A DNA stretch of 64,000 nucleotides from Pseudoips prasinana (taxonomy: Eukaryota > Arthropoda > Insecta > Lepidoptera > Nolidae): contig OX621242.1 in the NCBI GenBank assembly GCA_951640165.1, positions 13,137,501-13,201,500 on the forward strand. The letters run 5' to 3'. This document shows positions 53,301-59,950 of the stretch, piece after piece. How positions within the stretch are numbered: position 1 is the stretch's first letter; every line of letters begins with the position of its first letter. Made by a program: the position numbers and the translations under genes. The notes under the pieces are model-generated. The model was not told the DNA's origin, did not search any database, and saw only the letters and a list, made by a program, of their open reading frames with translations.

Positions 53301-54654
53301 TAGTAGTTGTGACTCTGATTACTAAACCAGAGGTTGTAGGTTCAATCCCCACCCAGGACAAATCTTTGCCAGTAATAATTGTTATTAAACTGGAATCAGT
53401 TTTACAAGTATTGTTGTTTTTGGATCTTCTATCACCGGACCTAGTGTGATCTAGTTTATTTATTTATTTCAGGGATCAATGTCTTCACCTCAAATGTATT
53501 GGAATACTTATGTGAAGGGAAGAAAGATATTTGTTATAACAGGCTAGGGTAAGATAGTGCAGTCAGCATATAAGGTATAATAAATAAAATACCAAAATCC
53601 CTAAAATAATAATCTAGGTCCCCTTTGGCCAAGAATTGCGACCGACAGGAAACAATGGAAGACGTTGGAGGAGGCTTATGTCGTAAGACACACCAAATTA
53701 AGGGATTTACTATATTAAGATTACTAACATTTATCAAAAATTGTGAAAAGTTTCGGAATAAAAGGCTTTATTATTATTACTGGTTTATTTAGACCTGTAA
53801 TGTATTGACTATGTTTAATGCAAATTAATATATTCTATTGACAAAAAAAAACAGAAGGGTGGGTTTTCAAAGACATTAAGAGCTTTACCCACTTGACAAG
53901 GAACTATTGTAACTATTGTAGTGTATAGTAACATCACAATACTTGTTATGTATGCGGTTTAATCATGCTTACACCCAGTCATCATTAAAAATACTTAGAT
54001 CAAGGTTACCTGGTGATTTTGCTTCTCTATTTTCGGTTTGTCGTCCCAACTGGCCAACATCATTATTTCCACAAGAATACAAGTGTCCTCCTCCAGTTAA
54101 ATATAGTGTATGGAACTCTCCAGCAGCTATTGATTTTAGGTTTTTACTTTCGCGCCATTTTGATAGTGTTGGTTTAATGATCTGTGATTAATCAAGAATG
54201 TTTTGTATTAACTTTAAACTGCTAAAATAAACTGTCTACAGCAAGAGATTTACTTAAAAATCAACAAGTACAAATGCTTTAGGCTAGTATATGATAAATG
54301 ATCTGTGGTTAGTCAATAAGTCTGTGATAGGCTGAACATTTCTTTTCTGTATTCTCTATTGACCTGGGATTCAATCAAACGCGGGTCATTATTAACGCGG
54401 CAGTTGAGTGCGCTATAGCAACGAGGAATAGTAGCGCATTCAACCTTACCATTTAGAGACTCCCTCTAGAGCTATACCAGCATAATATAGAAATAAAACA
54501 AAAAATATTCCTCCAAAGGTACCATTTTACACCATTACAAATTTAATTAAGGTAATAGAAAGTAAATCAACGTTTTTTATCTTACCAAATCAATGGTCTC
54601 CACTGCTCCATCTATATACAATTCATGATGGGTAGTATTACCCCAACAAAACAT
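23212..54654 (-). CDS. HERC4: HERC4-type HECT E3 ubiquitin ligase, complete gene of 19 coding exons
   Basis: Predicted E3 ligase that takes ubiquitin from an E2 onto a HECT cysteine and passes it to substrates, probably cytoplasmic. Coding exons in transcription order: 54654-54586, 54181-54010, 43565-43329, 41295-41139, 39460-39352, 37886-37755, 36896-36714, 34630-34442, 33021-32842, 32437-32303, 31417-31256, 30469-30293, 29824-29558, 27396-27216, 26660-26482, 25391-25200, 24772-24630, 24066-23958, 23364-23212. Every intron is GT-AG and all phases agree, giving 3126 nt and 1041 residues; the human protein is about 1057 as I recall. Residues 1 to about 370 are RCC1-like blades with repeated GQLG and ACG motifs, 370-690 the linker, and about 700-1041 the HECT domain with catalytic Cys1009 in [12 protein letters not shown] and the C-terminal GFSLV. 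Introns carry many repeats; the second is over 10 kb. Drosophila Herc4 is reported to act on Smoothened. Assignment rests on alignment from memory. Confidence 0.93.
23301..23490 (-). repeat. 95-bp tandem duplication spanning an intron-exon junction
   Basis: Two direct copies, about 23301-23395 and 23396-23490. Each holds the start of the last HERC4 exon, the acceptor and about 30 bp of intron. Homology begins at GCAGATTGAAACACGTG and ends just past GAAAAATTACTTAA. Confidence 0.9.
23388..23459 (-). pseudogene. Decoy copy of the HERC4 terminal exon start
   Basis: Second copy of the beginning of exon 19 within a 95-bp tandem duplication. It keeps the splice acceptor TTTTGTTTTAG and the same reading phase, encodes 23 residues including [10 protein letters not shown], then meets TAA. 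By eye it differs from the true exon at 7 of 65 positions, with changes A to V, D to Y and F to L. Transcription reaches it before the true exon, so use of its acceptor would give a HERC4 that keeps the cysteine but loses the last 28 or so residues. It may be inert; expression is unknown. Confidence 0.8.
23958..24066 (-). CDS. HERC4: HERC4 exon 18 (HECT C-lobe)
   Basis: Residues 955-991, with [20 protein letters not shown] and [16 protein letters not shown], the conserved start of the C-lobe. Acceptor TATGTTACAG, donor GTGAGT, phase 0. Confidence 0.95.
24630..24772 (-). CDS. HERC4: HERC4 exon 17 (HECT)
   Basis: Residues 908-954, with [15 protein letters not shown] and [19 protein letters not shown]; vertebrate HERC4 has NYDWKELEKNTEYKGEY. 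Acceptor TTTTTTTAG, donor GTAAGA, ending in phase 2. Confidence 0.94.
24968..24994. repeat. TTC microsatellite
   Basis: Run of (TTC) repeats in HERC4 intron 16. Confidence 0.9.
25200..25391 (-). CDS. HERC4: HERC4 exon 16 (HECT)
   Basis: Residues 844-907, with [14 protein letters not shown] and [18 protein letters not shown]. Acceptor TTTCCAATAG, donor GTGGGT. An opposite-strand open frame across this exon is a shadow. Confidence 0.94.
25943..26220 (+). mobile_element. Degenerate SINE-like repeat in HERC4 intron 15
   Basis: Begins with a tRNA-like segment (AACAGCGGTAGCGTGCCTAA, then TTGAGGTCCTGGGTGC). No clean end visible. Low-certainty call. Confidence 0.35.
26482..26660 (-). CDS. HERC4: HERC4 exon 15 (HECT N-lobe, E2-binding region)
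   Basis: Residues 784-843, with [19 protein letters not shown] and [10 protein letters not shown]. The first codon is completed by the G of exon 14. Acceptor TATGTTACAG, donor GTAAGT. Confidence 0.95.
26690..27140. repeat. Degenerate GC-richer repeats in HERC4 intron 14
   Basis: The blocks at 26700-26850 and 26985-27120 are GC-richer than the surrounding intron. The second has the CCGACCGTTTAACGTGCTCA motif seen in lepidopteran repeats. No coding support. Confidence 0.35.
27216..27396 (-). CDS. HERC4: HERC4 exon 14 (HECT N-lobe)
   Basis: Residues 724-783, with [19 protein letters not shown] and MIWFSENNF, the most recognisable N-lobe block. Acceptor CATTTAG, donor GTGAG, ending in phase 1. 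Confidence 0.95.
28560..29212. mobile_element. 653-bp MITE with 190-bp terminal inverted repeats
   Basis: Arms about 28560-28757 and 29022-29212 match closely, starting TAGACCAGGGT and sharing TAGGATGAAACCCATTAG and TAATTTACGGGCGATCTGA. A 3-bp TCA flanks both sides and may be the target duplication. It lies in HERC4 intron 13 and has no coding capacity. Confidence 0.88.
29558..29824 (-). CDS. HERC4: HERC4 exon 13 (start of HECT domain)
   Basis: Residues 635-723, with [16 protein letters not shown], then [14 protein letters not shown], which opens the HECT N-lobe, and KKPLR at the end. Acceptor AATTTTCAG, donor GTAAGT, phase 0. Confidence 0.94.
30293..30469 (-). CDS. HERC4: HERC4 exon 12 (linker)
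   Basis: Residues 576-634, with [20 protein letters not shown], matching the FYVPELSNYVDI segment of vertebrate HERC4. Acceptor ATGTTCCAG, donor GTAAGT, phase 0. Confidence 0.93.
31022..31230 (-). mobile_element. RTE-type LINE 3' fragment with GAT microsatellite tail
   Basis: The minus strand reads [20 protein letters not shown] and LWRSLGD, then a (GAT)n tail at 31022-31035, as expected for an RTE 3' end. It starts about 25 bp after the HERC4 exon 11 donor. Confidence 0.7.
31256..31417 (-). CDS. HERC4: HERC4 exon 11 (linker)
   Basis: Residues 522-575, with [20 protein letters not shown]. Acceptor GTCTTTTCAG, donor GTTAGT, phase 0. An RTE-type fragment starts about 25 bp past the donor. Confidence 0.92.
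31555..31620 (-). mobile_element. SINE-like tRNA head fragment
   Basis: On the minus strand: TAGCTTAATGGCCAAAACAC and GGGGGTTCGTTCCGCGC, similar to box A and box B. Short and isolated, so low certainty. Confidence 0.35.
31805..31940 (+). mobile_element. SINE-like head followed by a 22-bp-stem hairpin
   Basis: AGTTTAATGGCCAAGCGCCT and a degenerate box B, then a hairpin at 31881-31931 whose arms (ACTAGTCCTAGAGACTGG and complement) pair with one mismatch around a 7-base loop. Confidence 0.45.
32119..32297 (-). mobile_element. Helitron-like fragment next to the exon 10 donor
   Basis: Minus-strand 3' end reads GGGGCAGAGCTAG; the other end has ATAATATTAGTGTGAT. The same family lies at 57292-57448. 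Its edge is about 6 bp from the splice donor of HERC4 exon 10. Confidence 0.6.
32303..32437 (-). CDS. HERC4: HERC4 exon 10 (linker)
   Basis: Residues 477-521, with [13 protein letters not shown]. Donor GTATCA. A Helitron-like repeat on the downstream side ends about 6 bp from the splice junction. Confidence 0.92.
32524..32665 (+). repeat. Dispersed repeat, copy 2
   Basis: Same family as 15386-15555, sharing TTCTTTCTGATTGAATTCGT-type and GTGGTGAGAAAGAGGGAGG-type blocks. Lies in HERC4 intron 9. Confidence 0.6.
32842..33021 (-). CDS. HERC4: HERC4 exon 9 (linker)
   Basis: Residues 417-476, with [20 protein letters not shown], corresponding to the helical linker of HERC3/HERC4. Acceptor TTTTGTACAG, donor GTAAGT, phase 0. 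Confidence 0.92.
33022..34441. other. HERC4 intron 8
   Basis: Non-coding and AT-rich; no repeat or RNA gene I can support. Confidence 0.5.
34442..34630 (-). CDS. HERC4: HERC4 exon 8 (blade to linker transition)
   Basis: Residues 354-416. It contains [14 protein letters not shown], the closing propeller strand, then a linker segment. Acceptor TTCTTCACAG, donor GTGAGG, phase 0. Confidence 0.92.
34631..36713. other. HERC4 intron 7
   Basis: Non-coding. A GC-richer patch at 34915-34985 (GGTTGCCGGCTGGGCCAGG) could be a worn repeat. A 19-base A run lies near 35312. The small frames at 35548-36623 lack support. Confidence 0.5.
36714..36896 (-). CDS. HERC4: HERC4 exon 7 (last RCC1 blade)
   Basis: Residues 293-353, with [19 protein letters not shown] and [11 protein letters not shown]; vertebrate HERC4 has FELMGSIVTEIACGRQH here. 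Phase 0 on both sides, donor GTAAGT. Confidence 0.94.
37755..37886 (-). CDS. HERC4: HERC4 exon 6 (RCC1 blade)
   Basis: Residues 249-292, with [17 protein letters not shown] and [13 protein letters not shown], matching the ICCGEDHTAALT region of vertebrate HERC4. Phase 0 on both sides; donor GTAAGTAT. Confidence 0.93.
38861..39181 (-). mobile_element. Short non-autonomous Helitron
   Basis: The minus strand starts TCTATACAAATAAATAAA and ends GCGGACGAAGTCGCGGGC then ACAGCTAG, a 3' end common in lepidopteran Helitrons. About 320 bp, in HERC4 intron 5. Confidence 0.75.
39352..39460 (-). CDS. HERC4: HERC4 exon 5 (RCC1 blade, two possible donors)
   Basis: Residues 212-248, with [19 protein letters not shown]. 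The donor chosen here (AAG then GTACAG) gives a gap-free match to human HERC4 across the junction. A second in-phase donor (GTGAGT) 18 bp further on would add six residues, VQSTRS, and is closer to the splice consensus. Confidence 0.85.
39461..41138. other. HERC4 intron 4
   Basis: Non-coding. Contains a 17-bp-arm palindrome at 40740-40774 (GTTATAAGTATTTACTT). Nothing else firm. Confidence 0.5.
41139..41295 (-). CDS. HERC4: HERC4 exon 4 (RCC1 blade)
   Basis: Residues 160-211, with [15 protein letters not shown] and [14 protein letters not shown]. Acceptor TTTTCCAG, donor GTAAGT, ending in phase 2; the split codon makes Lys with exon 5. Confidence 0.92.
41406..41646 (+). mobile_element. Short non-autonomous Helitron, family A copy 1
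   Basis: Starts TCATATATATATATAAAAA, has ATCAATGCCACTTTTCGTTG, and ends GTAGCGAAGCACGTACCGGG then CCGCTAG followed by T. Same family as 52626-52893. Confidence 0.78.
41936..42246 (+). mobile_element. Short non-autonomous Helitron, family B
   Basis: Starts TCTATACAAATAATAAAATC and ends GGGTAAAACCGCGGGGCACA then GCTAG. Related to 38861-39181 by its ends. HERC4 intron 3. Confidence 0.75.
42790..42860 (+). repeat. Dispersed repeat fragment
   Basis: Contains GTCCACTGCTGGACCAAAGC and GCCTCCCCAAAG, a motif widespread in Lepidoptera. A second copy is at 55466-55580. Confidence 0.55.
42880..43293 (-). mobile_element. tRNA-derived SINE next to HERC4 exon 3
   Basis: The minus strand opens GTCCCTGTCAGCCTCATTGG and carries box B GGGTTCAAATCCCGA near 43240. 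It lies about 36 bp past the exon 3 donor. Left boundary approximate. Confidence 0.6.
43329..43565 (-). CDS. HERC4: HERC4 exon 3 (RCC1 blades)
   Basis: Residues 81-159, with [26 protein letters not shown] and [11 protein letters not shown]: two RCC1 blades. The acceptor TTTGTTTTCAG joins in phase with exon 2. The donor GTAAGTAT leaves one base that completes Asn with exon 4. A SINE lies about 36 bp past the donor. Confidence 0.92.
43566..45388. other. HERC4 intron 2, part before the LINE
   Basis: AT-rich non-coding sequence with no repeat boundary I can define. Small frames at 43705, 44091 and 44886 lack support. Confidence 0.5.
45536..46326 (+). pseudogene. LINE ORF1, 5' part (gag-like)
   Basis: Begins at ATG 45536 ([14 protein letters not shown]). 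An acidic and proline-rich start, then a gag-like body and a first zinc knuckle ([14 protein letters not shown]). Nucleic-acid chaperone in such elements. The frame is cut by a MITE at 46327; translation stops 6 bp into it. Otherwise open. Confidence 0.85.
46327..46997. mobile_element. 671-bp MITE inside LINE ORF1
   Basis: Terminal inverted repeats of about 28 bp, sharing CGCCACGAGTTATGAGCGCT, flanked by TA (46325-46326 and 46998-46999). Taking TA as the duplication is the only option I tried that puts the two ORF1 halves back in frame. The interior has no transposase frame. Superfamily unknown, with TA choice as in Tc1/mariner. Confidence 0.88.
46998..47516 (+). pseudogene. LINE ORF1, 3' part
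   Basis: Continues ORF1 after the MITE with more knuckle cysteines ([27 protein letters not shown]), then a proline/serine-rich tail ending LVAPII and TGA. A longer open frame starting at 46908 runs through MITE sequence and is not a real start. Confidence 0.8.
47628..51363 (+). pseudogene. LINE ORF2 polyprotein: endonuclease, reverse transcriptase, RNase H (one frameshift)
   Basis: Copies the element RNA into the genome by target-primed reverse transcription. Endonuclease part 47628-48305 begins [18 protein letters not shown] and has [18 protein letters not shown] and YGSDHFPL. Near 48297 a one-base loss in an A-rich site shifts the frame; the rest runs to TAA at 51363. Reverse transcriptase motifs: SSYRPIAL-like [54 protein letters not shown] (near 49580). 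RNase [40 protein letters not shown]-terminal CECG-to-HIFFNC cysteine/histidine motif. Apart from the frameshift no stop is seen, so the copy is young. Confidence 0.9.
51574..52526 (-). mobile_element. Internally deleted mariner
   Basis: Ends GGTTGGGGAAAA and TTTTTCCCCAACC form inverted repeats flanked by TA. Minus-strand fragments read [32 protein letters not shown] and later [18 protein letters not shown], clearly mariner transposase of a different subfamily from the copy at 7500. About 330 bp including the second and third catalytic aspartates is missing, so it is dead. Its left terminal repeat is duplicated at 45389 by the LINE insertion. Confidence 0.88.
52626..52893 (+). mobile_element. 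Short non-autonomous Helitron, family A copy 2
   Basis: Starts TCTAGATATATAAAAATC, shares AATGCCACTTTTCGTTGTAA with 41406-41646, and ends CGAAGCACGTACCTGGCC then GCTAG followed by T. Confidence 0.78.
53284..53470 (+). mobile_element. tRNA-derived SINE
   Basis: Head CTCTTGGTATAGTAGTTGTG with box B AGGTTCAATCCCCACC; tail has CACCGGACCTAGTGTGATCT. Lies in HERC4 intron 2. Confidence 0.65.
54010..54181 (-). CDS. HERC4: HERC4 exon 2 (RCC1 blade)
   Basis: Residues 24-80. It contains [12 protein letters not shown] and [13 protein letters not shown], classical RCC1 blade motifs. Acceptor TTAATCACAG, donor GTAACC, ending in phase 1. The following intron (43566-54009) is the largest in the gene and holds the LINE, mariner and MITE nest. 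Confidence 0.9.
54586..54654 (-). CDS. HERC4: HERC4 exon 1 (start codon)
   Basis: Residues 1-23, beginning [13 protein letters not shown]; vertebrate HERC4 begins MLCWGN. The exon ends in phase 0 at a GTAAGA donor. The usual GQLG-type signature of the first RCC1 blade is replaced by HHELYIDG, so this blade is diverged. A start further upstream would need another exon; the family match begins exactly at this ATG. Confidence 0.85.
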
Positions 54655-54955
54655 TTTGTACAATTATTTTTCAATGACTTTGATATTTTACAACTTAAAG
54701 TAATAACCTCTCTTCCAAACGAATTCAGTCTGTTACGAGAGGTAGCTGTTGAGAAGGAAATAGATATCTGTTAGTTGGTAAATTTACTCAATTAATTTGA
54801 TCTATAACATAGTTTAGAAATATAAATAAAAAAGCATTTTCAAAAAGTCGAGAACAATCTGTAACTCAACTTCAGATTAGTAAATTTAGATTAGAAGTTT
54901 ATAACAAAGTTGTCAATTAACAATATATTTCCCCGATTCTTAAGTATATTCCAAG

Positions 54956-54991
54956 TAAAATTCCCTGGTTGTAGCCAACCAGGGAATTTTA
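54956..54991. repeat. Perfect 16-bp hairpin upstream of HERC4
   Basis: TAAAATTCCCTGGTTG, loop TAG(C), then its complement; about 300 bp upstream of the HERC4 ATG. Could be a tiny MITE or promoter-proximal structure; function unknown. Confidence 0.6.
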
Positions 54992-55211
54992 TTTATATTT
55001 TATCAAACAATCTACTACATTAGAACTACACTCGGCTATCCCATTTATTTAATTCTTCAGTGACTAGCACCGGATAAGATAAAAATAGCGTAACATAAAT
55101 TCGACTAACTGATAAAAGCTGATACCACAAGACCTTTGGAACGTCCTTGGGTTTCCATGTGGTGATCATAGAATGCTGATTTAAAAACAATTCGTGGCCT
55201 CTATCCAATTT

Positions 55212-57291
55212 GCCACATTTATAAATTCACGTATAATATCGCTTATATTTTTGTTAATTGCATAGTTATTGCATTGTGAATCAAAATAAACATTAGAAGA
55301 GCCCCAACAATTCTAATACACTTACTAGTGAATTTGAGTGAAAGGCTTAAATAATAATATATACATATAGTATATATAGAAGCATTTATCATTAACCAAG
55401 GACTAAAATAAGACATTGGCCTGTATAGGTGACTTATTCACTGGAGTGAATATGTATTTTAGGGATCATCGTCATCATTACCTACAGCTGAAATGAGTCC
55501 ACTATTGGACAAGCCTCCCTTAAGGATTATATTGGAGGGATTTGCCATAATCACCACGCTTGGCAGATGTGTGATTATGGCATGCCAATACAACTTGGCA
55601 TACATACGAATGCAAAAGAAATAAGTAATAGCCACTAAGCTGTTTTTATTCTGGTATCGAAGCGACAAATAAATAGACAACGAAAAATAAAGTCTAGCTA
55701 TTTCTTCACGGACACCATGATGATCACGCAACTCAATATTTGCTTATTGTTTTTCTTACGTAATAAAGAGTATGGTCAATCATGATTCCGTATAATTTGG
55801 GGATTTCCCCATCATTGGCTACCCTTAAGATAAATTGGACTCAAAAGACTAAAGCCGTTTATACCTATTATTGAAAAATATCGGTCTTGAGTCTTCACTT
55901 GGTTTTGACAAATTAATATAGAGGCGCTTCACATTGCACTGCAGCAAAGCCATAGAGGTGGACTTTGGGCGGTAGATGTAGTAATAGATGTAATAGCAGT
56001 ATATATGATGTAACAGCAGCATTGTAATTTTTCGAACAGACATGTAAAATATAGAGAAGAATCTTGTTATTTATAAAAGCATGAGACAAAAATAGGTAAT
56101 AATGAAAAAGAATTTATTCATAATGGGCCTAAATTTAATACTTATATAAATCAGCTAGGGCAGGCAGGCTGCTTTCCCATTCCCGCTTGTATTACAATTT
56201 TCAACAGTTTAATCACAAATTCCATAATAGTCATTACCACTTACGTGGTATTCTGCAGGATCTCTTCCTTGAAACGGCTAATTTCACGTAAACTTATAAA
56301 AACTAAAAATAGATAAACATGCACCTAAAGATGTTTCATTAGACTATATTTATTTAAAACAATCAGCTTGGATAGTTACGTTTACAGAATTAATTTTATT
56401 TTATATATTTTTATAAAAAAAAGGTATTTGAAATTGACTTGTGAGTGTTTTTGACGTGCATTTTAAATAAACAAAAGAGGGATAAATTTTAAACAAATAA
56501 AAATCTGTAATAAAATTAACAGTTTTGCCTATGCCCTGTGGAGACTAACTAAACTATCAAATGAATAAAGTGCTCTACAAGCTTACCATACCTTTGGCTC
56601 AAACCTGTGATGGCATATATTCTGGGCAAATTCAGTTGATATAACTAGAGTATTTATAGCTTAAAAGCGATCTGTAAAAGCCATCCCACCAAAAACATTC
56701 TGTAAAAAGAATATTTTTTTACAGTAGTTTCAATGGAGCTGCTTGTTTATGTCTAAAAAGTAATGAAATCTTTAGATAAAATTGAGCCAAGTCTAAGATT
56801 ACCCACTGCAATTTCTTTATTACTATATTTAATGTTATGTGACTTGGCCGTTGATCTGAACCCAAGGCTGTGATTATAGCTGACTAGATGACGAAAATTT
56901 CAGCGTCCATCCTGAGGTTCTCAAACAGGGGCCTGAAAATGCGGTGAAATGGTTCCAGAAAAATATGGTACGGCAGTGTTGATTTGCACTCGACTTGGTG
57001 GGGGCACTACCGTGCCCCCAGATTGGTAATGTTGTTCCCTGAGTTTCCCGTGGACCTTTCTTCCGCAAACTTAAACTACTAACTGTTCCATGTCTTTATA
57101 TTTTTTGAATATGTGCTTTTGCTAATTTGAATGGTGGGAATGAAAAAAAATACTGTAACATCATTTGTATAAATGGTTGTGTGAGCTATATTTTCATACA
57201 TTTTGATGAATATTTAAAATAGGAACCATTATAAAGTTAATAAAATATAATACATACAATTTTTAATAATTTATAGCCGTACTAGCTGCGA
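55212..57291. other. Intergenic, mostly unassigned
   Basis: The repeat at 55466-55580 (ATGAGTCCACTATTGGACAA) matches 42790-42860. A GC-richer patch at 56840-57070 has a short stem GGGGGCAC/GTGCCCCC near 57000 and a 64-codon minus frame without support. No exon recognised. Confidence 0.45.
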
Positions 57292-57448
57292 CCCGGTATT
57301 AATCGTGTTAAATCGTCTATGTGTTTTTTGGGTATAAAGCTTTATTATTACAAAGTTTTATAAAAATCCATCCGGTAGTTTTTGCGTGAAAGAGTAACAA
57401 ACATACACACTCACAAACATTCGCCTTCATAATATTAGTGTGAAGTGT
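57292..57448 (-). mobile_element. Helitron-like fragment
   Basis: The minus-strand 3' end reads CCGGGTCGCAGCTAG. The other end has ATAATATTAGTGTGAAG, like 32119-32297. It abuts the LINE fragment at 57488. Confidence 0.6.
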
Positions 57449-57487
57449 GATATAGAATTCTAATAATTAATAAACAATAGATTTGTC

Positions 57488-58081
57488 TTATATCTAGAAA
57501 AGAACTCTTTGCTTTCAAACATGCAATATGGTTTTAGAGCTAACTTATCCACATCAGACGCGGTTGAACATTTAACTGATTTTGTCACAGAGGAACTGGG
57601 AAAAGGGAACCTAGTAACTGGTATTTTCCTTGATCTAGCGAAGGCATTCGACACCGTGTCTATTCCTAACCTTCTATCCAAGTTAGAGGCATTAGGAATT
57701 AGGGGCACCCAGTTGAAACTCTTCGCAAGCTATTTAAATGACCGTACTCAATGTGTTAAAATTGACCAATTCATCAGTACGGACGTAAAAATTCCTGCTT
57801 TTGGAATCCCCCAGGGGAGTATACTGGGCCCTACCCTATTCCTGATTTACATAAATGATCTGTGTTCCTTAAAGTTAGACCATGGAAAAGTAATTTCCTA
57901 TGCTGATGACACAGCATTAATTTTTTTCTGCTCCAAACACTACTGCGGTTCATTATTACGCTCAACATGGGTTTAATGTAATAAATAAATGGCTTAGAAA
58001 TAATCTACTAACATTAAATGCTGAAAAGACAATGTTTATAAATTTTTGAATGCGTAAAAACCACAGACTTCCTAAACAAGA
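57488..58081 (+). pseudogene. CR1/L2-like reverse transcriptase fragment, 5' part
   Basis: Frame 57509-57976 reads MQYGFRANLSTSDAV, GIFLDLAKAFDTVSI, GIPQGSILGPTLFLIYIND and SYADDTALIF, the core palm motifs. It then shifts frame near 57965 and continues INKWLRNNLLTLNAEKT. The element lacks its 5' half and is split at 58082 by an R1-like fragment. Its second half is at 59418-59950. Confidence 0.85.
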
Positions 58082-59417
58082 TAACCTTTTTTTTTTTTTT
58101 TTTGATTAGGCAGGGGTAATGCTAATGCATGCCACCCGCAAAAAGTGTCTGCGGGTGGGTATGTCGGACTCTCACCGACTAAACCTAACCTGCCGTGGAC
58201 TTCTTCTGGCGCCTGATAGGGGGAGCCCCGGGAACGCGGGTATGCTGCTCCGGTGCCCCTCTTTTGTGCCGTGTCCCAGATGGTTGGGACACGCACCCGG
58301 GGAGGACTGTGGGTTGCCCTCCCCATTTGCCGACTCCTGCCAGTACGACACAGCGACTGCGCCACAAACAGTTCGCTGTCTTCCCGGGGCTGCTTGCACG
58401 TGGCGGCAGTTGAGGACACTTCTCATACTGCCACCGCAGCCCCGAGGGGAGTTGGGCTAACGGCTGCCGCTGCCACCCCGACGCCTCCTCCGCCTACGAG
58501 CGGGATCGGCTCGTTCCCGATCCCGTTCGGCGGCCTCCTTCTGCAGCAAAACTGCCTCACAGAAGGAGACCACGGCGTCCCATTTGGTGGAGTCGCCAGC
58601 CAGCATCGCATACACGACACGGCGAAAGATCCCGTCCGATCTCAGCGACCAGGACTCGTCTCTCGGCATCCCAGGCCGGGCACTCCTCCAGCGTATGCTG
58701 GGCAGAGTCCAGGTCGCTCCCGCAATGGTGACAATGTGTCGTCACTTCTCGGCCGATCCGGCACAGATACTCACCGAAACACCCGTGTCCGGTGAGTATC
58801 TGAGTCAGTCTGTAGGTGACGCAACCGCCCTTCCTTCCCACCCAGGCCTCGAGGTGAGGCAGGATAGCACCGACGGCACGTTGGCGCGCGTTCAGCCGCA
58901 ACTCGAGCCTTGCGCGCCACTGTGTTAGTACGCGCCGGTGTGCATCCCGCCTATAGGCAACGAGCGTCTGCTCTGGCGCCTCACCGCTCTCCCGGCGGAC
59001 GCGGATCTCGGTGTAAACCGTCGCGTCGACTGCCGCCAGGAGATCAAACGGCGGGAGGCGCGCCAGGAGTGTCGCCGCCTCAAAGGATACCGTCCGGTAT
59101 CCTCGTGCGATCCGTATGGCCACCACACGCTGCAGGCTGTTCAGGATAGCTCTGCAGCGGGAGGCGCCCGTCAGGCGTTCAGACCAGACGGGCGCCCCAT
59201 AAAGGACCATGGATCGCACGACACCTCCGTAGAGGCGGCGAACTTCTTCCCTGGGACCCCCGAGGTTCGGCAAAAGCCGGTGTAACGCTCCGGTTACCCG
59301 GCGCACTCGGGGGGCCAGACGCTCGAAGTGCTCCTCGAAGCCCCATCGGCTGTCTAGGGTGAGGCCTAGGTACTTCATGTACCGCCCCACCCTGACCTCT
59401 GCGTCACACACTATTGT
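58082..59417 (-). mobile_element. 5'-truncated R1-like non-LTR element, copy 1
   Basis: Minus-strand insertion with its A tail visible as a T run at 58087-58103. It is GC-rich against AT-rich surroundings. Coding part 58557-59411, 3' UTR 58104-58556. It splits the CR1/L2-like element. About 1.3 kb remains and the 5' end is lost. No clear target duplication found. Confidence 0.85.
58557..59411 (-). pseudogene. R1-like ORF2 C-terminal fragment
   Basis: 285 codons open to the stop, entering in the thumb region (VGRYMKYLGLTLDSRWGFEE) and ending with a cysteine/histidine motif CHHCGSDLDSAQHTLEECPAW, typical of the R1 superfamily. The catalytic core is absent, so it is inactive. Long antisense frames on the + strand across it are GC-driven shadows. 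Confidence 0.85.
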
Positions 59418-59950
59418 CCCAGTCCCTTGGTTCCTTGCGACTGTCCAGTTATTGCTAACACAAATAACATTAAGTACCTTGGTGTTATTACCGATGAAAC
59501 TCTATCTTTTAAACAACATATCCTTGCCTTGTCACATCGTGTACTCATATTCGTATTTAAAAAGCTACGGCATATTGCTGATATGAAATTGATTAGACTA
59601 GTCTATCAGGCATTATGTCAATATATTATTCAATACTGCATTACTTCCTGGGGTGGTGCTCCAAAACATTAATGTTAACCATTGAACGTGCCCAAAGAGC
59701 AATACTAAAAGTTGCAACTTGTCGACCTTTCCTTTTTCCTACGTGCCTTCTGTATGAAAAATGCAACGTTTTAACTGTCCGCCAACTATTTATTAAACAT
59801 GCAATTTTAAAACAACACTCACCTACGATGCTAACCTTACTAACACCAAGAGACGGAAAGATATTATCTGCACTAGTGCATCAGAGTCAAAGTTTATTTA
59901 TACAAACAGATTTTATCCTTTTCTCGGACCATATCTTTACAATTAAATAA
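59418..59950 (+). pseudogene. CR1/L2-like reverse transcriptase fragment, 3' part
   Basis: Reads NNIKYLGVITDETLSFKQHI and LVYQALCQYIIQYCITSWGG, then in another frame TIERAQRAILKVATCRPFLF and HAILKQH. Direct continuation of the element at 57488-58081. At least one frameshift near 59670. Confidence 0.8.

Noticed and set aside
58119..59285. Several long + strand frames at 58119-59285
   Set aside because: GC-rich antisense and frame-shifted shadows of the minus-strand R1-like fragment and its 3' UTR; the same applies to 61325-62406.
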